The position numbers and the translations under genes are program-made. A DNA stretch of 64,000 nucleotides from Methylobacterium sp. GXS13 (GTDB taxonomy: Bacteria; Pseudomonadota; Alphaproteobacteria; Rhizobiales; Beijerinckiaceae), in contig NZ_LKKO01000047.1 of assembly GCF_001455965.1 (NCBI RefSeq), forward strand, positions 164,627-228,626. The letters run 5' to 3'. The notes under the pieces are model-generated. The model ran no database searches, was not told the origin of the DNA, and saw nothing but the letters and a program-made list of their open reading frames with translations. Positions within the stretch are counted from its first letter, which is position 1, and every line of letters starts with the position of its first letter. Shown one piece after another: positions 52,778 through 62,500 of the stretch.

Positions 52778-53824
52778 TTATGCCGCCTCGGCCGCCAGCG
52801 CCCGCAGATCGGCGATCAGGGCGTCCACGCGCGCCGTCGCGGCGTCCCAGGCGAACATGAATCGCGCCCCGCCACCGATGAAGGTGTAGAAGCGCCAGCC
52901 CCGGGCCCGCAGCCGCTCCATGGTCGCGGCCGGCATCGCCAGGAAAACCGCGTTGGCCTCCACGGGGAACAGCGCGCGGATCCCCGGCAGGTGCGCAACG
53001 GATTCGGCGAAGCGGCGGGCACAGGCATTGCCATGGGCGCCGTTGCGCAGCCAGGCGCCGCTCTCCAGCATGCCGACCCAGGGGGCGGCGAGGAAGCGCA
53101 TCTTCGAGGCAAGCTGGCCGGCCTGCTTGCAGCGAAAGCCGAAATCCTCGGCGAGCTTCGGATCGAAGAACACAACCGCCTCGCCGGCATGCATGCCGTT
53201 CTTGGTGCCGCCGAAACACAGCACGTCCACTCCGGCCCGCCAGGTCATGTCGGCCGGGCTGCACCCGAGGCTGGCGCAGGCATTGGCGAAGCGCGAGCCG
53301 TCCATGTGCAGCGCGAGGCCGAGCTCGCGGCAGGTCGCAGACAGCGCCCGCAGCTCGGCCAGCGTGTAGACCTGCCCGGTCTCGGTCGGCTGCGTGATCG
53401 TCACCACCCGCGGCCGCGGGAAATGGATGTCGTTGCGGTTGGTGGCGAGCCCGCGGATCGCCTCCGGGGTGAGCTTGCCGCCCTCGGTGCGGACCGTGAG
53501 CAGCTTGGAGCCGTTGGAGAAGAATTCCGGCGCGCCGCACTCGTCGGTCTCGACATGGGCCGAATCGGCGCAGATCACGCTGTGATAGGATTGGCACAGC
53601 GAGGCCAGAGCAAGGGCATTCGCGGCGGTGCCGTTGAAGGCGAAGAACACCTCACACTCGGTCTCGAACAGATCGCGGAACGCGTCGGCGGCTCGTTTCG
53701 TCCAGGCATCCTCGCCGTAGGCCGGTGCGTGGCCGCGATTGGCCGCCTCCATGGCGGACCACGCCTCCGGGCAGATGCCGGAGTAATTGTCGCTGGCGAA
53801 TTGCTGCGAGTCGTCGTGTTGCAT
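52778..53824 (-). CDS. ltaE: Low-specificity L-threonine aldolase
   Basis: A 348-residue PLP enzyme that cleaves L-threonine or allo-threonine to glycine and acetaldehyde. FASDNYSGICPEAWSAMEAAN is the N-terminal signature. NGTAANALAL and LGLALHMDGSRFANA (D175, pyridine-N contact) precede the Schiff-base lysine K208 in CFGGTKNGMHAGEA. ATG 53824 is chosen over 53860, which adds 12 unconserved residues. It is a single gene upstream of the prfC gap. Confidence 0.93.
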   Translation of the reverse strand: MQHDDSQQFASDNYSGICPEAWSAMEAANRGHAPAYGEDAWTKRAADAFRDLFETECEVFFAFNGTAANALALASLCQSYHSVICADSAHVETDECGAPEFFSNGSKLLTVRTEGGKLTPEAIRGLATNRNDIHFPRPRVVTITQPTETGQVYTLAELRALSATCRELGLALHMDGSRFANACASLGCSPADMTWRAGVDVLCFGGTKNGMHAGEAVVFFDPKLAEDFGFRCKQAGQLASKMRFLAAPWVGMLESGAWLRNGAHGNACARRFAESVAHLPGIRALFPVEANAVFLAMPAATMERLRARGWRFYTFIGGGARFMFAWDAATARVDALIADLRALAAEAA

Positions 53825-54146
53825 GCGCACAGCGTAGATCCGCGCCCGATCGCGTTGCAATCGGGATCCACCCCAAATCGAAGCCCGGCAGGGCTGCTAC
53901 GCGTCGAACCGGTATCCGGCCCGCCGCCGCGGCTTTCGATACGGCCACTGCGAAGATCGCTGCCGCGAAGATGTTGGAACTGGTTCGCGCTTGGTGTAGA
54001 AGGCGCGCCAAGGCGTGGGCTCCACGCCGATTCGGAAACCGACGTTCCCGTCCCTCCCGGGTTCTCCCGGGCGAGGGACGTTGCCGGTTTCCAGATCGGC
54101 GGCGGGCTGCGCGAGCCCCAAATCCAGGTCCAGAGGATCAAGTCCG
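53825..54146. promoter_or_regulatory. rpsU upstream region with two tandem hairpins
   Basis: A 322-bp divergent gap between ltaE and rpsU, no gene seen. Near rpsU it contains two tandem hairpins. A 7-bp stem with a 3-base loop (GGCGTGG-GCT-CCACGCC) lies at 54012-54028. A longer element lies at 54034-54092, with outer arms GGAAACCG/CGGTTTCC, middle arms CGTCCCTC/GAGGGACG and inner arms CCGGG/CCCGG. If transcribed they form a stable 5' leader ending about 55 nt before the rpsU start. Confidence 0.5.
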
Positions 54147-54482
54147 TTGCAGGTACTCGTTCGCGATAACAACGTTGATCAGGCGCTCCGCGTCCTCAAG
54201 AAGAAGATGCAGCGTGAAGGCATCTTCCGTGAGATGAAGCAGCGCAAGGCGTATGAGAAGCCGTCCGTGCGCAAGGCGCGCGAGAAGGCGGAAGCCGTCC
54301 GTCGGGCTCGCAAGCAGGCGCGCAAGACCGCGATCCGCGAGGGCCTGATCGCCGCTCCGAAGCCGAAGCCCCGTTTCCCGGCCGGCAGCCGCCGCCCGCG
54401 CTTCCCGTCGCCGACCGCCGCTGGCCCGCAGGGCGGCAACGCCGCCGGCCAAGTTCCGGTGAACCCGACGCCCGTCGCCTAA
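54147..54482 (+). CDS. rpsU: 30S ribosomal protein S21
   Basis: A 111-residue small-subunit protein. MQVLVRDNNVDQALRVLKKKMQREGIFREMKQRKAYEKPS and the basic KAREKAEAVRRARKQARK helix are standard alphaproteobacterial S21, followed by an Ala/Pro/Gly-rich C-terminal tail of about 40 residues. The start is a rare TTG at 54147 with AGAGGA ahead of it. A strong intrinsic terminator follows, so it is a single-gene unit. Confidence 0.95.
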   Translation: MQVLVRDNNVDQALRVLKKKMQREGIFREMKQRKAYEKPSVRKAREKAEAVRRARKQARKTAIREGLIAAPKPKPRFPAGSRRPRFPSPTAAGPQGGNAAGQVPVNPTPVA

Positions 54483-54503
54483 GACGTTCTTTTCAGAACG
54501 GCA

Positions 54504-54540
54504 GAAGCCCGGACCGCGCAAGCGGCCGGGCTTCTTGCGT
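54504..54540 (+). terminator. Intrinsic terminator after rpsU
   Basis: GAAGCCCGG (54505-54513) pairs with CCGGGCTTC (54527-54535) and is followed by TT. The loop of 13 bases contains CGCG. It lies 22 bp after the rpsU stop. Confidence 0.8.
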
Positions 54541-54636
54541 TTGATCATCGCTTGGAATGGGACGGTTATGGGCCCTGCGGATGCCGTGGCTACCCTATGC
54601 GCTTCCCGTTTCCCGTTCGTTCGCCGCACGCCGCTG

Positions 54637-54726
54637 TCACTGCGAGCGCAGCGAAGGGACCCCAGGGAAACGCAACGTTCGGGAATCGCGCGCTGCACTG
54701 GGTTGCTTCGCTGCGCTCACAATGAC
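54637..54726. repeat. REP-like palindromic repeat, copy 3, within a gene-free gap
   Basis: TCACTGCGAGCGCAGCGAAG at the left and CTTCGCTGCGCTCACAATGA at the right form inverted ends of a 90-bp element. It has the same design as copies at 35040 and 41185. It lies in the 402-bp gap 54483-54884 between rpsU and a convergent response regulator. Apart from the rpsU terminator and this repeat, I see nothing in the gap. Confidence 0.75.
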
Positions 54727-54884
54727 CGGTGAGGAGGCTACCCCTTCTCGCCGGCAACAATCTCGTGCGCCTCGGCAGGATGACATCTTGCACGCAGAGC
54801 GTCGGCGACGCGATCGGGCCTACAAGTAGCCCGGATACGCGGCCCCCTCCCTCTCAGCGGAAGGAGGCGCGCCGCGCTGCGGTT

Positions 54885-55277
54885 TCAGGCCGCCTTGGCC
54901 GCCATCGTGGCATGCTCGGCCTGGACCAGCACGTCGAGCGCCCGCCAGGGCTTCTGCATGTAGACCGTCTGGTCGGGCAGGCGTGCATCGCGGCTCGCAC
55001 CGGAGGTGACGACCACCCGCACGTCCGGCCAGCGCCGCTCGACCGCCTGGGCGAGCGACACACCGTCCATGGCGCCCGGCAGACGGATGTCCGCGAAGAG
55101 AAGGGCGACGGTAACGTCGGACCGTTCCAGCACAGAGAGCGCAGCCTCGGCGCTCTCGCAGGCAATCACGCCGAGATCGCTCTCCTCGAGGACCGCAGTC
55201 GCGAGGTGACGCACCGCCGCGTCGTCCTCCACGACAAGGGCCACGGGGGCGGAACACTCGGGCTGGGCGCGATCCAT
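54885..55277 (-). CDS. Single-domain response regulator
   Basis: A 130-residue CheY-like receiver. Residues are acidic pair D18/D19 (VVEDDA), phospho-acceptor D63 (LFADIRLPGAMDG) and K109 (YMQKPW). The FADIRLPG-AMDGV form is common among alphaproteobacterial stand-alone receivers downstream of hybrid kinases. GGAGA lies 6 bases ahead of ATG 55277. It stands alone; the cognate kinase is not in the window. An upstream in-frame ATG at 55361 is rejected. Confidence 0.9.
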   Translation of the reverse strand: MDRAQPECSAPVALVVEDDAAVRHLATAVLEESDLGVIACESAEAALSVLERSDVTVALLFADIRLPGAMDGVSLAQAVERRWPDVRVVVTSGASRDARLPDQTVYMQKPWRALDVLVQAEHATMAAKAA

Positions 55278-55597
55278 GAAAATCTCCTGCTCTCGGTTGC
55301 GTGAAGCCCCTCTCCGGGTCGCGGCCTCATTCATGGACCGCTGATTCCCCGATTCGGCCATGCTGGCCTGCCAAGAGCCGGCTCACAAGTGACCTATTGG
55401 TTGAGTGGCACCTGCCTGCTCTGCAATCAGGCGGTGTCATTTTTATCCGGAACGCCCGAAAATGGCGCAGCCGGGTTTCGGTTAAGAACCTGTTCACCCG
55501 TGTGGACCGACTGTTAATCTCATTCGCCGCCGCCCGTTCCGTTCCGACATGACCTCAAGCGGGTCGCGCGAGAACCAAAGAAGGATCGTCGTCCGAT
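55278..55597. other. Divergent intergenic region, no gene
   Basis: A 320-bp gap between the response regulator and the glutamine amidotransferase. It is less GC-rich near 55480-55525, where two TTAA words occur (about 55480 and 55514), but the spacing is not that of a CtrA site. It should hold the two promoters. Confidence 0.45.
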
Positions 55598-56386
55598 ATG
55601 TGCCGTTTCCTCGCCTATAGCGGTGAGCCGGTCTTTCTCTCGGACCTGGTCTGCGCACCGACGCATTCGCTGGTGCATCAATCCCTGCACGCCGACGAAG
55701 GGAAGACCGAGACCAACGGCGACGGCTTCGGCATCGGCTGGTACGGCGAGCGCCCGGAACCCGGTGTCTATCGCGACATCTCCCCGGCCTGGTCGGACGA
55801 GAATCTCGTCAACCTCTGCGGCCAGGTCCGCGCCCGGACCTTCTTCGCCCATGTGCGCGCGTCCACCGGCACTGCCACGGCGCGGGCGAATTGCCACCCG
55901 TTCGTCTACGGGCGGCACCTGTTCATGCATAACGGCCAGATCGGCGGCTATCACCGCATCAAGCGGCGGCTCGAGGCCCTGATCCCGGACACGTTCTACG
56001 ATAACCGGCGCGGGAGCACCGATTCCGAGGCACTCTTCCTGCTGGCGCTGGCCAACGGGCTGGAGCAGGATCCGATCGGTGCCATGGCCCGGACCCTGGA
56101 AACGGTCCGCGGGCTGATGAAAGAAGCGGGCGTCTGCGAGCCGCTGCGCTTCACCGCGCTGCTGACCGACGGCGAGACACTCACCGCCTATCGCTGGGCC
56201 TGCGACGGCCGGCCCCCGAGCTTGTACTTCCGCGATGGTCCGGGCGGGATCGTCGTCGTGTCCGAGCCGATCGACGGCTGCCGCGAGGGCTGGCAGGTCG
56301 TCCCGAAGGGCGGCACCCTTCGCGCCCGGCACGGCAGCGCCACCGTGGTCACCCCCCCTGACACCATCCGCTCCCGCGCCGCCTGA
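55598..56386 (+). CDS. Class II glutamine amidotransferase (YafJ/EgtC-like)
   Basis: A 262-residue N-terminal-nucleophile amidotransferase. The catalytic Cys follows the initiator Met (MCRFLAYSG). NGDGFGIGWY, FFAHVRAST, NCHPFVYGRHLFMHNGQI and STDSEALFLLAL are typical family II motifs. Unlike asparagine synthetase or GFAT it has no synthetase partner domain. YafJ-type proteins are uncharacterised, while EgtC relatives act in ergothioneine synthesis. No egt genes are nearby, so only the general class is assigned. Confidence 0.9.
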   Translation: MCRFLAYSGEPVFLSDLVCAPTHSLVHQSLHADEGKTETNGDGFGIGWYGERPEPGVYRDISPAWSDENLVNLCGQVRARTFFAHVRASTGTATARANCHPFVYGRHLFMHNGQIGGYHRIKRRLEALIPDTFYDNRRGSTDSEALFLLALANGLEQDPIGAMARTLETVRGLMKEAGVCEPLRFTALLTDGETLTAYRWACDGRPPSLYFRDGPGGIVVVSEPIDGCREGWQVVPKGGTLRARHGSATVVTPPDTIRSRAA

Positions 56387-56487
56387 GCGGATCCGGCCTC
56401 AGCCATGCCCGGAGCGGGATTGCCGATCCGCGCCACGTTGCCACATGTCGGCGACGGCCGACGATGCGGCCGGGCGGGAATTGACCG

Positions 56488-57921
56488 ATGTATCCGGATA
56501 CCGAGCTTCACATTGCCGGACGCTGGCGCGCGGGCGCCGACCGGGAGACCCTGGGCGTTCTGAATCCGGCCACGGGCGAGACGATCGGCCAGTGCGCCGT
56601 CGCCACCACGGCGGACCTCGACGAGGCCCTGGACGCGGCCGCCCGCGCCTTCCCGATCTGGCGCAAGGTGTCGCCGTTCGAGCGCGGCAAGCTGATGCGC
56701 AAAGCCGCCGACCTGCTGCGCAGCCGCGTCGACGAGATCGCCCGCATCATGACCCAGGAGCAGGGCAAGCCGCTGGCCGAGTCGCGGGTCGAGACCCTGG
56801 CCGCCGCCGACATCATCGACTGGTTCGCCGAGGAGGGTAAGCGCGCTTATGGCCGCGTCATCCCGGCCCGCGCCGACGGCGTGCTGCAAGCGGTCTTGCG
56901 CGAGCCGGTCGGACCCGTGGCCTGCTTCACGCCCTGGAACTTCCCGATCAACCAGGCGGTCCGCAAGATCTCGGCGGCGCTCTGCACCGGCTGTACGGTA
57001 ATCCTGAAGGGCCCCGAAGATACGCCGGCGAGCTGCGCCGCGCTGGTCCGCGCCTTTCTCGACGCCGGCATTCCGGGAGACGCCCTGTCGCTGGTCTACG
57101 GCGACCCGGCGACGATCTCGGCCTACCTGATCCCGCACCCGGTGATCCGCAAGATCTCGTTCACCGGCTCGACGGTGGTCGGCAAGAAGCTCGCGGCGCT
57201 GGCCGGAGAGCACATGAAGCGCGCCACCATGGAACTCGGCGGCCATGCCCCGGTGATCGTGTTCGGCGATGCCGATGTGGAGAAGGCCGTTTCCGTCCTT
57301 GCCCCGTCGAAGTTCCGCAATGCCGGCCAGGTCTGCGTGTCGCCGACCCGGTTCCTTGTGCATGATTCGGTGTTCGACCGGTTCGTCGAGGGCTTCACCA
57401 GCTACGCCAAGAGCGCGAAGGTGGGCGACGGCCTCGATCCCGATACCAAGATGGGCCCGCTGATCCACGGGCGCCGCCTGGAAGCCATCGAGGCGCTCAC
57501 CGCCGACGCCGAATCGGCCGGAGCCTCGCTGCGGGCTGGCGGCAAGCGTATCGGCAATCGCGGCAACTTCTTCGAGCCGACCGTCTTCACCGAGGTGCCG
57601 CTGACCGCGCGGATGATGAACGAGGAGCCGTTCGGCCCGGTGGCGATGATCAACCGCTTCTCGGAGGACGAGGAGGCGCTCACCGAGGCCAACCGCCTGC
57701 CCTACGGGCTTGCCGCCTATGCCTATACGCGCTCGGCCGAGCGGGCCGCGCGGGTGTCGAACACGGTGGAGAGCGGGATGATCTCAATCAACCACCACGG
57801 CCTTGCAGTGCCGGAGACGCCCTTCGGCGGCGTCAAGGAATCCGGCTACGGCAGCGAGGGCGGCTCGGAGGCGCTCGACGCCTACCTCGTGACCAAGTTC
57901 GTCACCCAGGCGAATTTTTAG
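56488..57921 (+). CDS. gabD: Succinate-semialdehyde dehydrogenase
   Basis: A 477-residue NAD(P)-dependent aldehyde dehydrogenase. It has the cofactor-binding CFTPWNFPINQAVRK and K174 region, FTGSTVVGK, the general-base E249 in MELGGHAPVI, and nucleophile C283 in NAGQVCVSPTR. The LGGHAPVIVF, RNAGQVCVSPTRFLVH and GGVKESGYGSEGG segments are typical of GabD-like semialdehyde dehydrogenases. It could also act on related omega-aldehydes. It oxidises succinate semialdehyde to succinate for the TCA cycle. It is a single gene. Confidence 0.9.
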   Translation: MYPDTELHIAGRWRAGADRETLGVLNPATGETIGQCAVATTADLDEALDAAARAFPIWRKVSPFERGKLMRKAADLLRSRVDEIARIMTQEQGKPLAESRVETLAAADIIDWFAEEGKRAYGRVIPARADGVLQAVLREPVGPVACFTPWNFPINQAVRKISAALCTGCTVILKGPEDTPASCAALVRAFLDAGIPGDALSLVYGDPATISAYLIPHPVIRKISFTGSTVVGKKLAALAGEHMKRATMELGGHAPVIVFGDADVEKAVSVLAPSKFRNAGQVCVSPTRFLVHDSVFDRFVEGFTSYAKSAKVGDGLDPDTKMGPLIHGRRLEAIEALTADAESAGASLRAGGKRIGNRGNFFEPTVFTEVPLTARMMNEEPFGPVAMINRFSEDEEALTEANRLPYGLAAYAYTRSAERAARVSNTVESGMISINHHGLAVPETPFGGVKESGYGSEGGSEALDAYLVTKFVTQANF

Positions 57922-57964
57922 GATGAGAACCGGCGCGTCGCCTGAAGCGGCGCGCCACACCGCA

Positions 57965-58171
57965 TCAGTAATGCGGCGGCGGCGGTTCGGGCCGCCGCGC
58001 AGCGGACCGCGCCGCCGCCTCCTCCACCTGATCGCGCAATGCATCGACCTGGCGGACCAGCCGGTCGATCACCCGCCACTGCTCCGTCACGGTGCGGTTC
58101 AGGTCCTCGATCGTCGAATCCTGCTCGGTGAGGCGCATCTCCAGGCGATCGATGCGGGTGGGCTCGTCCAT
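57965..58171 (-). CDS. slyX: SlyX family protein
   Basis: A 68-residue protein, a single coiled coil (MDEPTRIDRLEMRLTEQDSTIEDLNRTVTEQWRVIDRLVRQVDALRDQV) ending with a proline-rich tail (EPPPPHY). This is the SlyX pattern, including the C-terminal PPHY. The function of SlyX is unknown. ATG 58171 is used; the in-frame start at 58204 lacks conservation. It precedes no other gene on its strand closely; the gabD stop is 44 bp away. Confidence 0.88.
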   Translation of the reverse strand: MDEPTRIDRLEMRLTEQDSTIEDLNRTVTEQWRVIDRLVRQVDALRDQVEEAAARSAARRPEPPPPHY

Positions 58172-58231
58172 GGCCGGTCTCCAGTCCGGCCCGCGATAGC
58201 GCATCCGCGGCGGATCTCCGACAGCGATCCG

Positions 58232-59380
58232 CTAGGCGGCGTGTTCGAGATCCGCCACCGCGACCCGGTCGCGGCCTCCATGCTTGGCGACGTAGAGCGC
58301 GGCGTCGGCCCGCCGCATCAGCATCTCGAAATCGGACCCGTTCCGAGCCAGCGCGATCCCGATGCTGACCGTGACCCGCAGGCTCGGCAATTCCGGCACC
58401 GCCAATCCGGCGAAGGTCCGCCGCAGCTCTTCGGCCCGCGCCAGTGCCTCGGCGGGAGAAGCGTCGGGCAGCAGGCAGGCGAATTCCTCGCCGCCGAGCC
58501 GGCCAAGCATGGCCTCCCGGGGGAGCAATGATGCGACCATGGCACAGAAGCCCATCAGCACCGCGTCACCGACGGCATGGCCGTGGATGTCGTTGACTGC
58601 CTTGAACCGGTCGAGGTCGAACAGCAGCAGGGCTGCGTGCCGGTGGCTGGCAAGGGCCGCCTGCGCGGCGCTCGCGAAGGCCCGCCGGTTGGCGACGCCA
58701 GTCAGCGGGTCCGTCGAAGCGGCGATGCGCTGCTCGCGCTCGGCCCGCTCTTTAACGAGGGCCATGCAGGTGAAGGCCAGCGCGATCGAGAACAGTAGCG
58801 TGACGAAGCACAGGATCGCCACCCAGGGGGAGGTCAGCGGGTTCAGCCTCGGAGGCGGCGGCGCCAGCAGGGTCGAGGGGATCCGCAGGAGGTAGAAGGC
58901 GGCGTGCAACCCGAGCGTGGTCACGGCTACCACGCGCGAGGCCAGACGCTCCCGGCGCCCGCGCCAGAACTCCACGGCCGCATCACCGGAATAGACGGCC
59001 GCCACCGCGGACGCATAGATGATCCGGGCTTCGATTGATCCGTAGAAGTTCGGCTCCAGGCAGAGCACGCACCAGATCGCCGCTCCCGCGAGAGCCAGGT
59101 CGATCCGGATCGGTCGCCCCTCGAACGAGCGGACGCCGCTCCAGATCAGCCCATAGGCCGCCAGAACGACGGCGTTGGACACCGCGATGGACACGAGGTC
59201 GGGGATCTGGCCGCGCAGGGCGAGGCCGCCCGGGCGGCTGGCGCCGAGAATGTGCGCCACACCCCAGAGCGCCAGGGCGCGGGAAGATAGCGCCTGCCGC
59301 CACGACAGCATGAACAGCGTGCCGACCAGCAAGGTCATCACGGAACTAACGATCAGCAGGGTGGCTGGATCGAGATGCAC
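58232..59380 (-). CDS. Membrane diguanylate cyclase (GGDEF)
   Basis: A 382-residue protein. The first 210 residues hold about six hydrophobic helices (starting LLIVSSVMTLLVGTLFML) without a known sensor motif. After a short linker, the GGDEF domain (about 222-375) has NRRAF, LLLFDLDRFKAVND and the catalytic GGEEF (296-300), which supports c-di-GMP synthesis. The RxxD inhibitory site is absent (PREAM precedes LGRLGGEEF). It is divergent from nothing close; its stop is 61 bp from slyX. Which process it feeds is unknown; surface polysaccharide or motility are usual targets. Confidence 0.9.
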   Translation of the reverse strand: MHLDPATLLIVSSVMTLLVGTLFMLSWRQALSSRALALWGVAHILGASRPGGLALRGQIPDLVSIAVSNAVVLAAYGLIWSGVRSFEGRPIRIDLALAGAAIWCVLCLEPNFYGSIEARIIYASAVAAVYSGDAAVEFWRGRRERLASRVVAVTTLGLHAAFYLLRIPSTLLAPPPPRLNPLTSPWVAILCFVTLLFSIALAFTCMALVKERAEREQRIAASTDPLTGVANRRAFASAAQAALASHRHAALLLFDLDRFKAVNDIHGHAVGDAVLMGFCAMVASLLPREAMLGRLGGEEFACLLPDASPAEALARAEELRRTFAGLAVPELPSLRVTVSIGIALARNGSDFEMLMRRADAALYVAKHGGRDRVAVADLEHAA

Positions 59381-59542
59381 GGCTTTCTATCAGTCTCCAC
59401 CTGAGACGATAGCATGGGTGATCCGGTATTCTCCACTGCACGAGGCATGTCAGCGCGGTTTTAGCAGCAGAGCGACGAAAATGGCGCGTTCACGCTTGTA
59501 ACGTCGGTTCGTTACGGTCGCGGGTGCGGCCGCAGGCCCCGT

Positions 59543-62500
59543 TCATGCGGCCGCAACTGCTTTGGCGGCGTGGATCACCGGTACGGCCGGCGCGCCTTCC
59601 CATTCCGTGTTGGCGGGGATCGACTCGCCCTTCATCACGATGGTGAGCGGGCGCAGCCGGGCGTAGTCGCCGACCTTGGTGTCGTACAGGACCGTCGCGA
59701 ACGACCCGACCGACACACCGCGGCCGACCACGACGCGGCCGATCTTCATGATCCGGTCCTCGTACAGGTGGGTCTGCAGCGCCGAGACGCGGTTGATCGT
59801 GGCGTAGTCGCCGATCGACACGCAGTCGAACTCGGTGATGTCGGTGGTGAGCATGCACACGCCCTGGCCGACCTTCACGCCGAACAGGCGCAGTGCCCAG
59901 GGCAGGAACGGCGTGCCCTGGAGGTGCTCCAGCAACACCTTGCCGGCCAGGCCCCAATAGGCCACCGCGATCGCCTCGGTGCGCATCGCCCACCAGGACC
60001 ACATCGGCTGCATGCCGGGCTTGTAGACGCCCATCAGCAGCCACTTCATCGCGATGACGGCACTGGACTGAATCAGCGCGATGCAGACGCTGGCGGTGAC
60101 GAAGCTGACGGCCAGCCCCGTCCAGTCCTTCTCCAGGATCGCCGGATAGAAGTACCAGTCGATCGCCGTGATCGCGAGGGTGATGTAGAGCATCGGCGAG
60201 AACGAGGTCGCGAAGGCCTCGAACACGCCGCGCCGGACCTTGGGCCACATCCCGGGCTCGTAGGTCTGCGCGTTGGAGCCGAGATCGACCTTCTGGCGGG
60301 CGGGCAGCCGGATCGGCGGCGAGCCGAACCAAGTCTCGCCGGGGCTCATGGCGTCGTTGGCCGGCGGCTTCGACTTGATGCCGATCAGCACGTCGTCCGG
60401 GATGTCGGCCCCCGGCGGCACGACCGCGTCGTTGCCGACGAAGACCCGCGCGCCGGTCCGCGCCACGGCGAGATGCATCCAGCCGCGCCGGATCTCCTCC
60501 TCGCCGAAGACGACCTCGTCGGCGACGAAGTTCTTCGCCCCGACTTCGGCGAGATCGTAGCGGCTGCCGAGATTGGTCGAGATTTCGGCACCGTGGCCCA
60601 TATGGGCGCCCATGAGCCGGTACCAGGCCCGCATGTAGACGGTGGCAAACAGCGACGAGAGCGTCTCCAGCGTCACCTCGACGGCGAGGGCCAGAGACCA
60701 CTTGCGCAGATAGAACAGCGAGTGGACCGAGTGGGTGCCCGAGCGGGCGCGGGGCAGCACGATCCAGCGGATGCCGGCGATCAGCAGCACCGTGCCGGCG
60801 GTCATCAGCATGGCGGTCGGCCAGGTCAGGATCGGCAGGTACCAATGGTAGTCGATGTCGGTGATGTCGGAGAGCGAATCCGAGATCTGGTCGAAGATGA
60901 AGAAGGCCGGGAAGATCGGGAGCAGCCCGACCGCCGGGATCGCCCCGAGCAGCACGGTATAGGCCACCCCGAAGGCGGCGCGGCGGGACCACGAGGCCTC
61001 GGCGGGCGCCGGCAGCTCCGACGGATCGGCCATGCCGACCTTTCGGCCGGGCGAGCCGTCCCAGATCTCGGCCGGCCCGACCCGGGTGCCGGTCGGGATC
61101 GTGGTCAGGTCGGCGATCTCGGCCCGGGCGCCGATCACCGTGTCGTGGCTGATGACGCAGGAGGTGCCGATGGCCGCATCCGCCCCGATCTCGACCGCGC
61201 CGATCACCAGCTCGTTGCCGACGATCTCGGCATTGGCGATGACCAGGCGGCCGCCGAGCGACGCGCCGTCGCCGATGGTGAGCAGGTCGGGGGCGCCGAT
61301 CTCGATATCGGAGATCAGCGCGTCGGTCCCGACCTTGGCGCCCATCAGGCGGAGGTAGACCGAGATCGCCGGCGAGCCCTGGAGCCACTTCACGTGGACC
61401 AGGGGCGCCAGGCGCTGCGCCAGCCACCAGCGGTAGTAGTAGACCCCCCAGAGCGGGTAGCGGCCCGGTTTGGTCCTGCCCAGGATCAGCCACTTGCCCG
61501 CGACCGCGATCACCGCGGTGACGCCGTTGATCGCAATGTAGACGAGCAGCAGCACGCCCAGCTCGGCGAAGAAGCTGAGGCCGCCGCCGGTGAGCAGCAG
61601 GTAGGTAACGAAGATCCCGAGCCACTGGGCGGTGGAGAGGGTGATGACGATCGGCAGCGCGACGGCCTGAGCCAGCCCGCACAGGGCCCGACGCAGCAGC
61701 GGCGGCGGCTCGAAGCTCAGGTCGCGCACGGAGGCCGCCGCGCCCATGCCACCGGTGCGGGCGATCAACGCGTCGGCCATCGCCCGTAGGGTGCGCAGGG
61801 CGTAGACGTCCGGCAGGGTGATGCCGGCGAGCGCGGGCGCCTCGCGCACCGCCGAGACGAAGCGGGCGGCCAGCAGCGAATGGCCGCCAAGATCGGCGAA
61901 GAAATCGCCCTCCAGCGGGATCGGCTGGTTGCCGAAGACCTGCTTGGCCGCGGCGACCAGAGCCGCCTCGGTCTCGTTGGCGGGGGGCTCCTGCTCGCTG
62001 TCGGCGGAGACGACCGTGAGCGGGGCGATCTTGAGGGCTTTGCGGTCGACTTTGCCGGAGGTCAGGCGCGGCAGGGTCTCGGCCAGCTCGAAATGGCCGG
62101 GCACCATGTAGGGCGGCATCTGGCCGGCGAGCGTCCGGCGTAAGGTAGCGGTGTCGACGGACCGGCCGCGCTCGGGGATCAGGAAGGCCACCAGCCGGTC
62201 GACGCCGTCATCCTGGCGCAGCACCACCGCCGCCTGGTTGATGTCCGGCACGCTGCGGATCCGCGCCTCGATCTCGCCGAGTTCGACCCGGAAGCCGCGG
62301 ATCTTCACCTGGTCGTCGATGCGGCCGTGGAACACGATCCGGCCGGCGGCATCCAGCGAGACCGCGTCGCCCGAGCGGTAGAGGATCGGGTCGGTCCCGT
62401 CCGAGGCGAACGGGTTGGCAATGAACTTCTCCGCGGTCAGCTCGGGCCGCGCCAGGTAGCCCCGGGCGACGCCGGGACCGCCAATCAGCAGCTCACCCTG

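Noticed and set aside
59570..61789. Plus-strand frame of 739 codons across the NRPS-like gene
   Set aside because: It is antisense to conserved NRPS motifs and rich in Arg/Asp/Gly from high-GC complement reading; no family motif.
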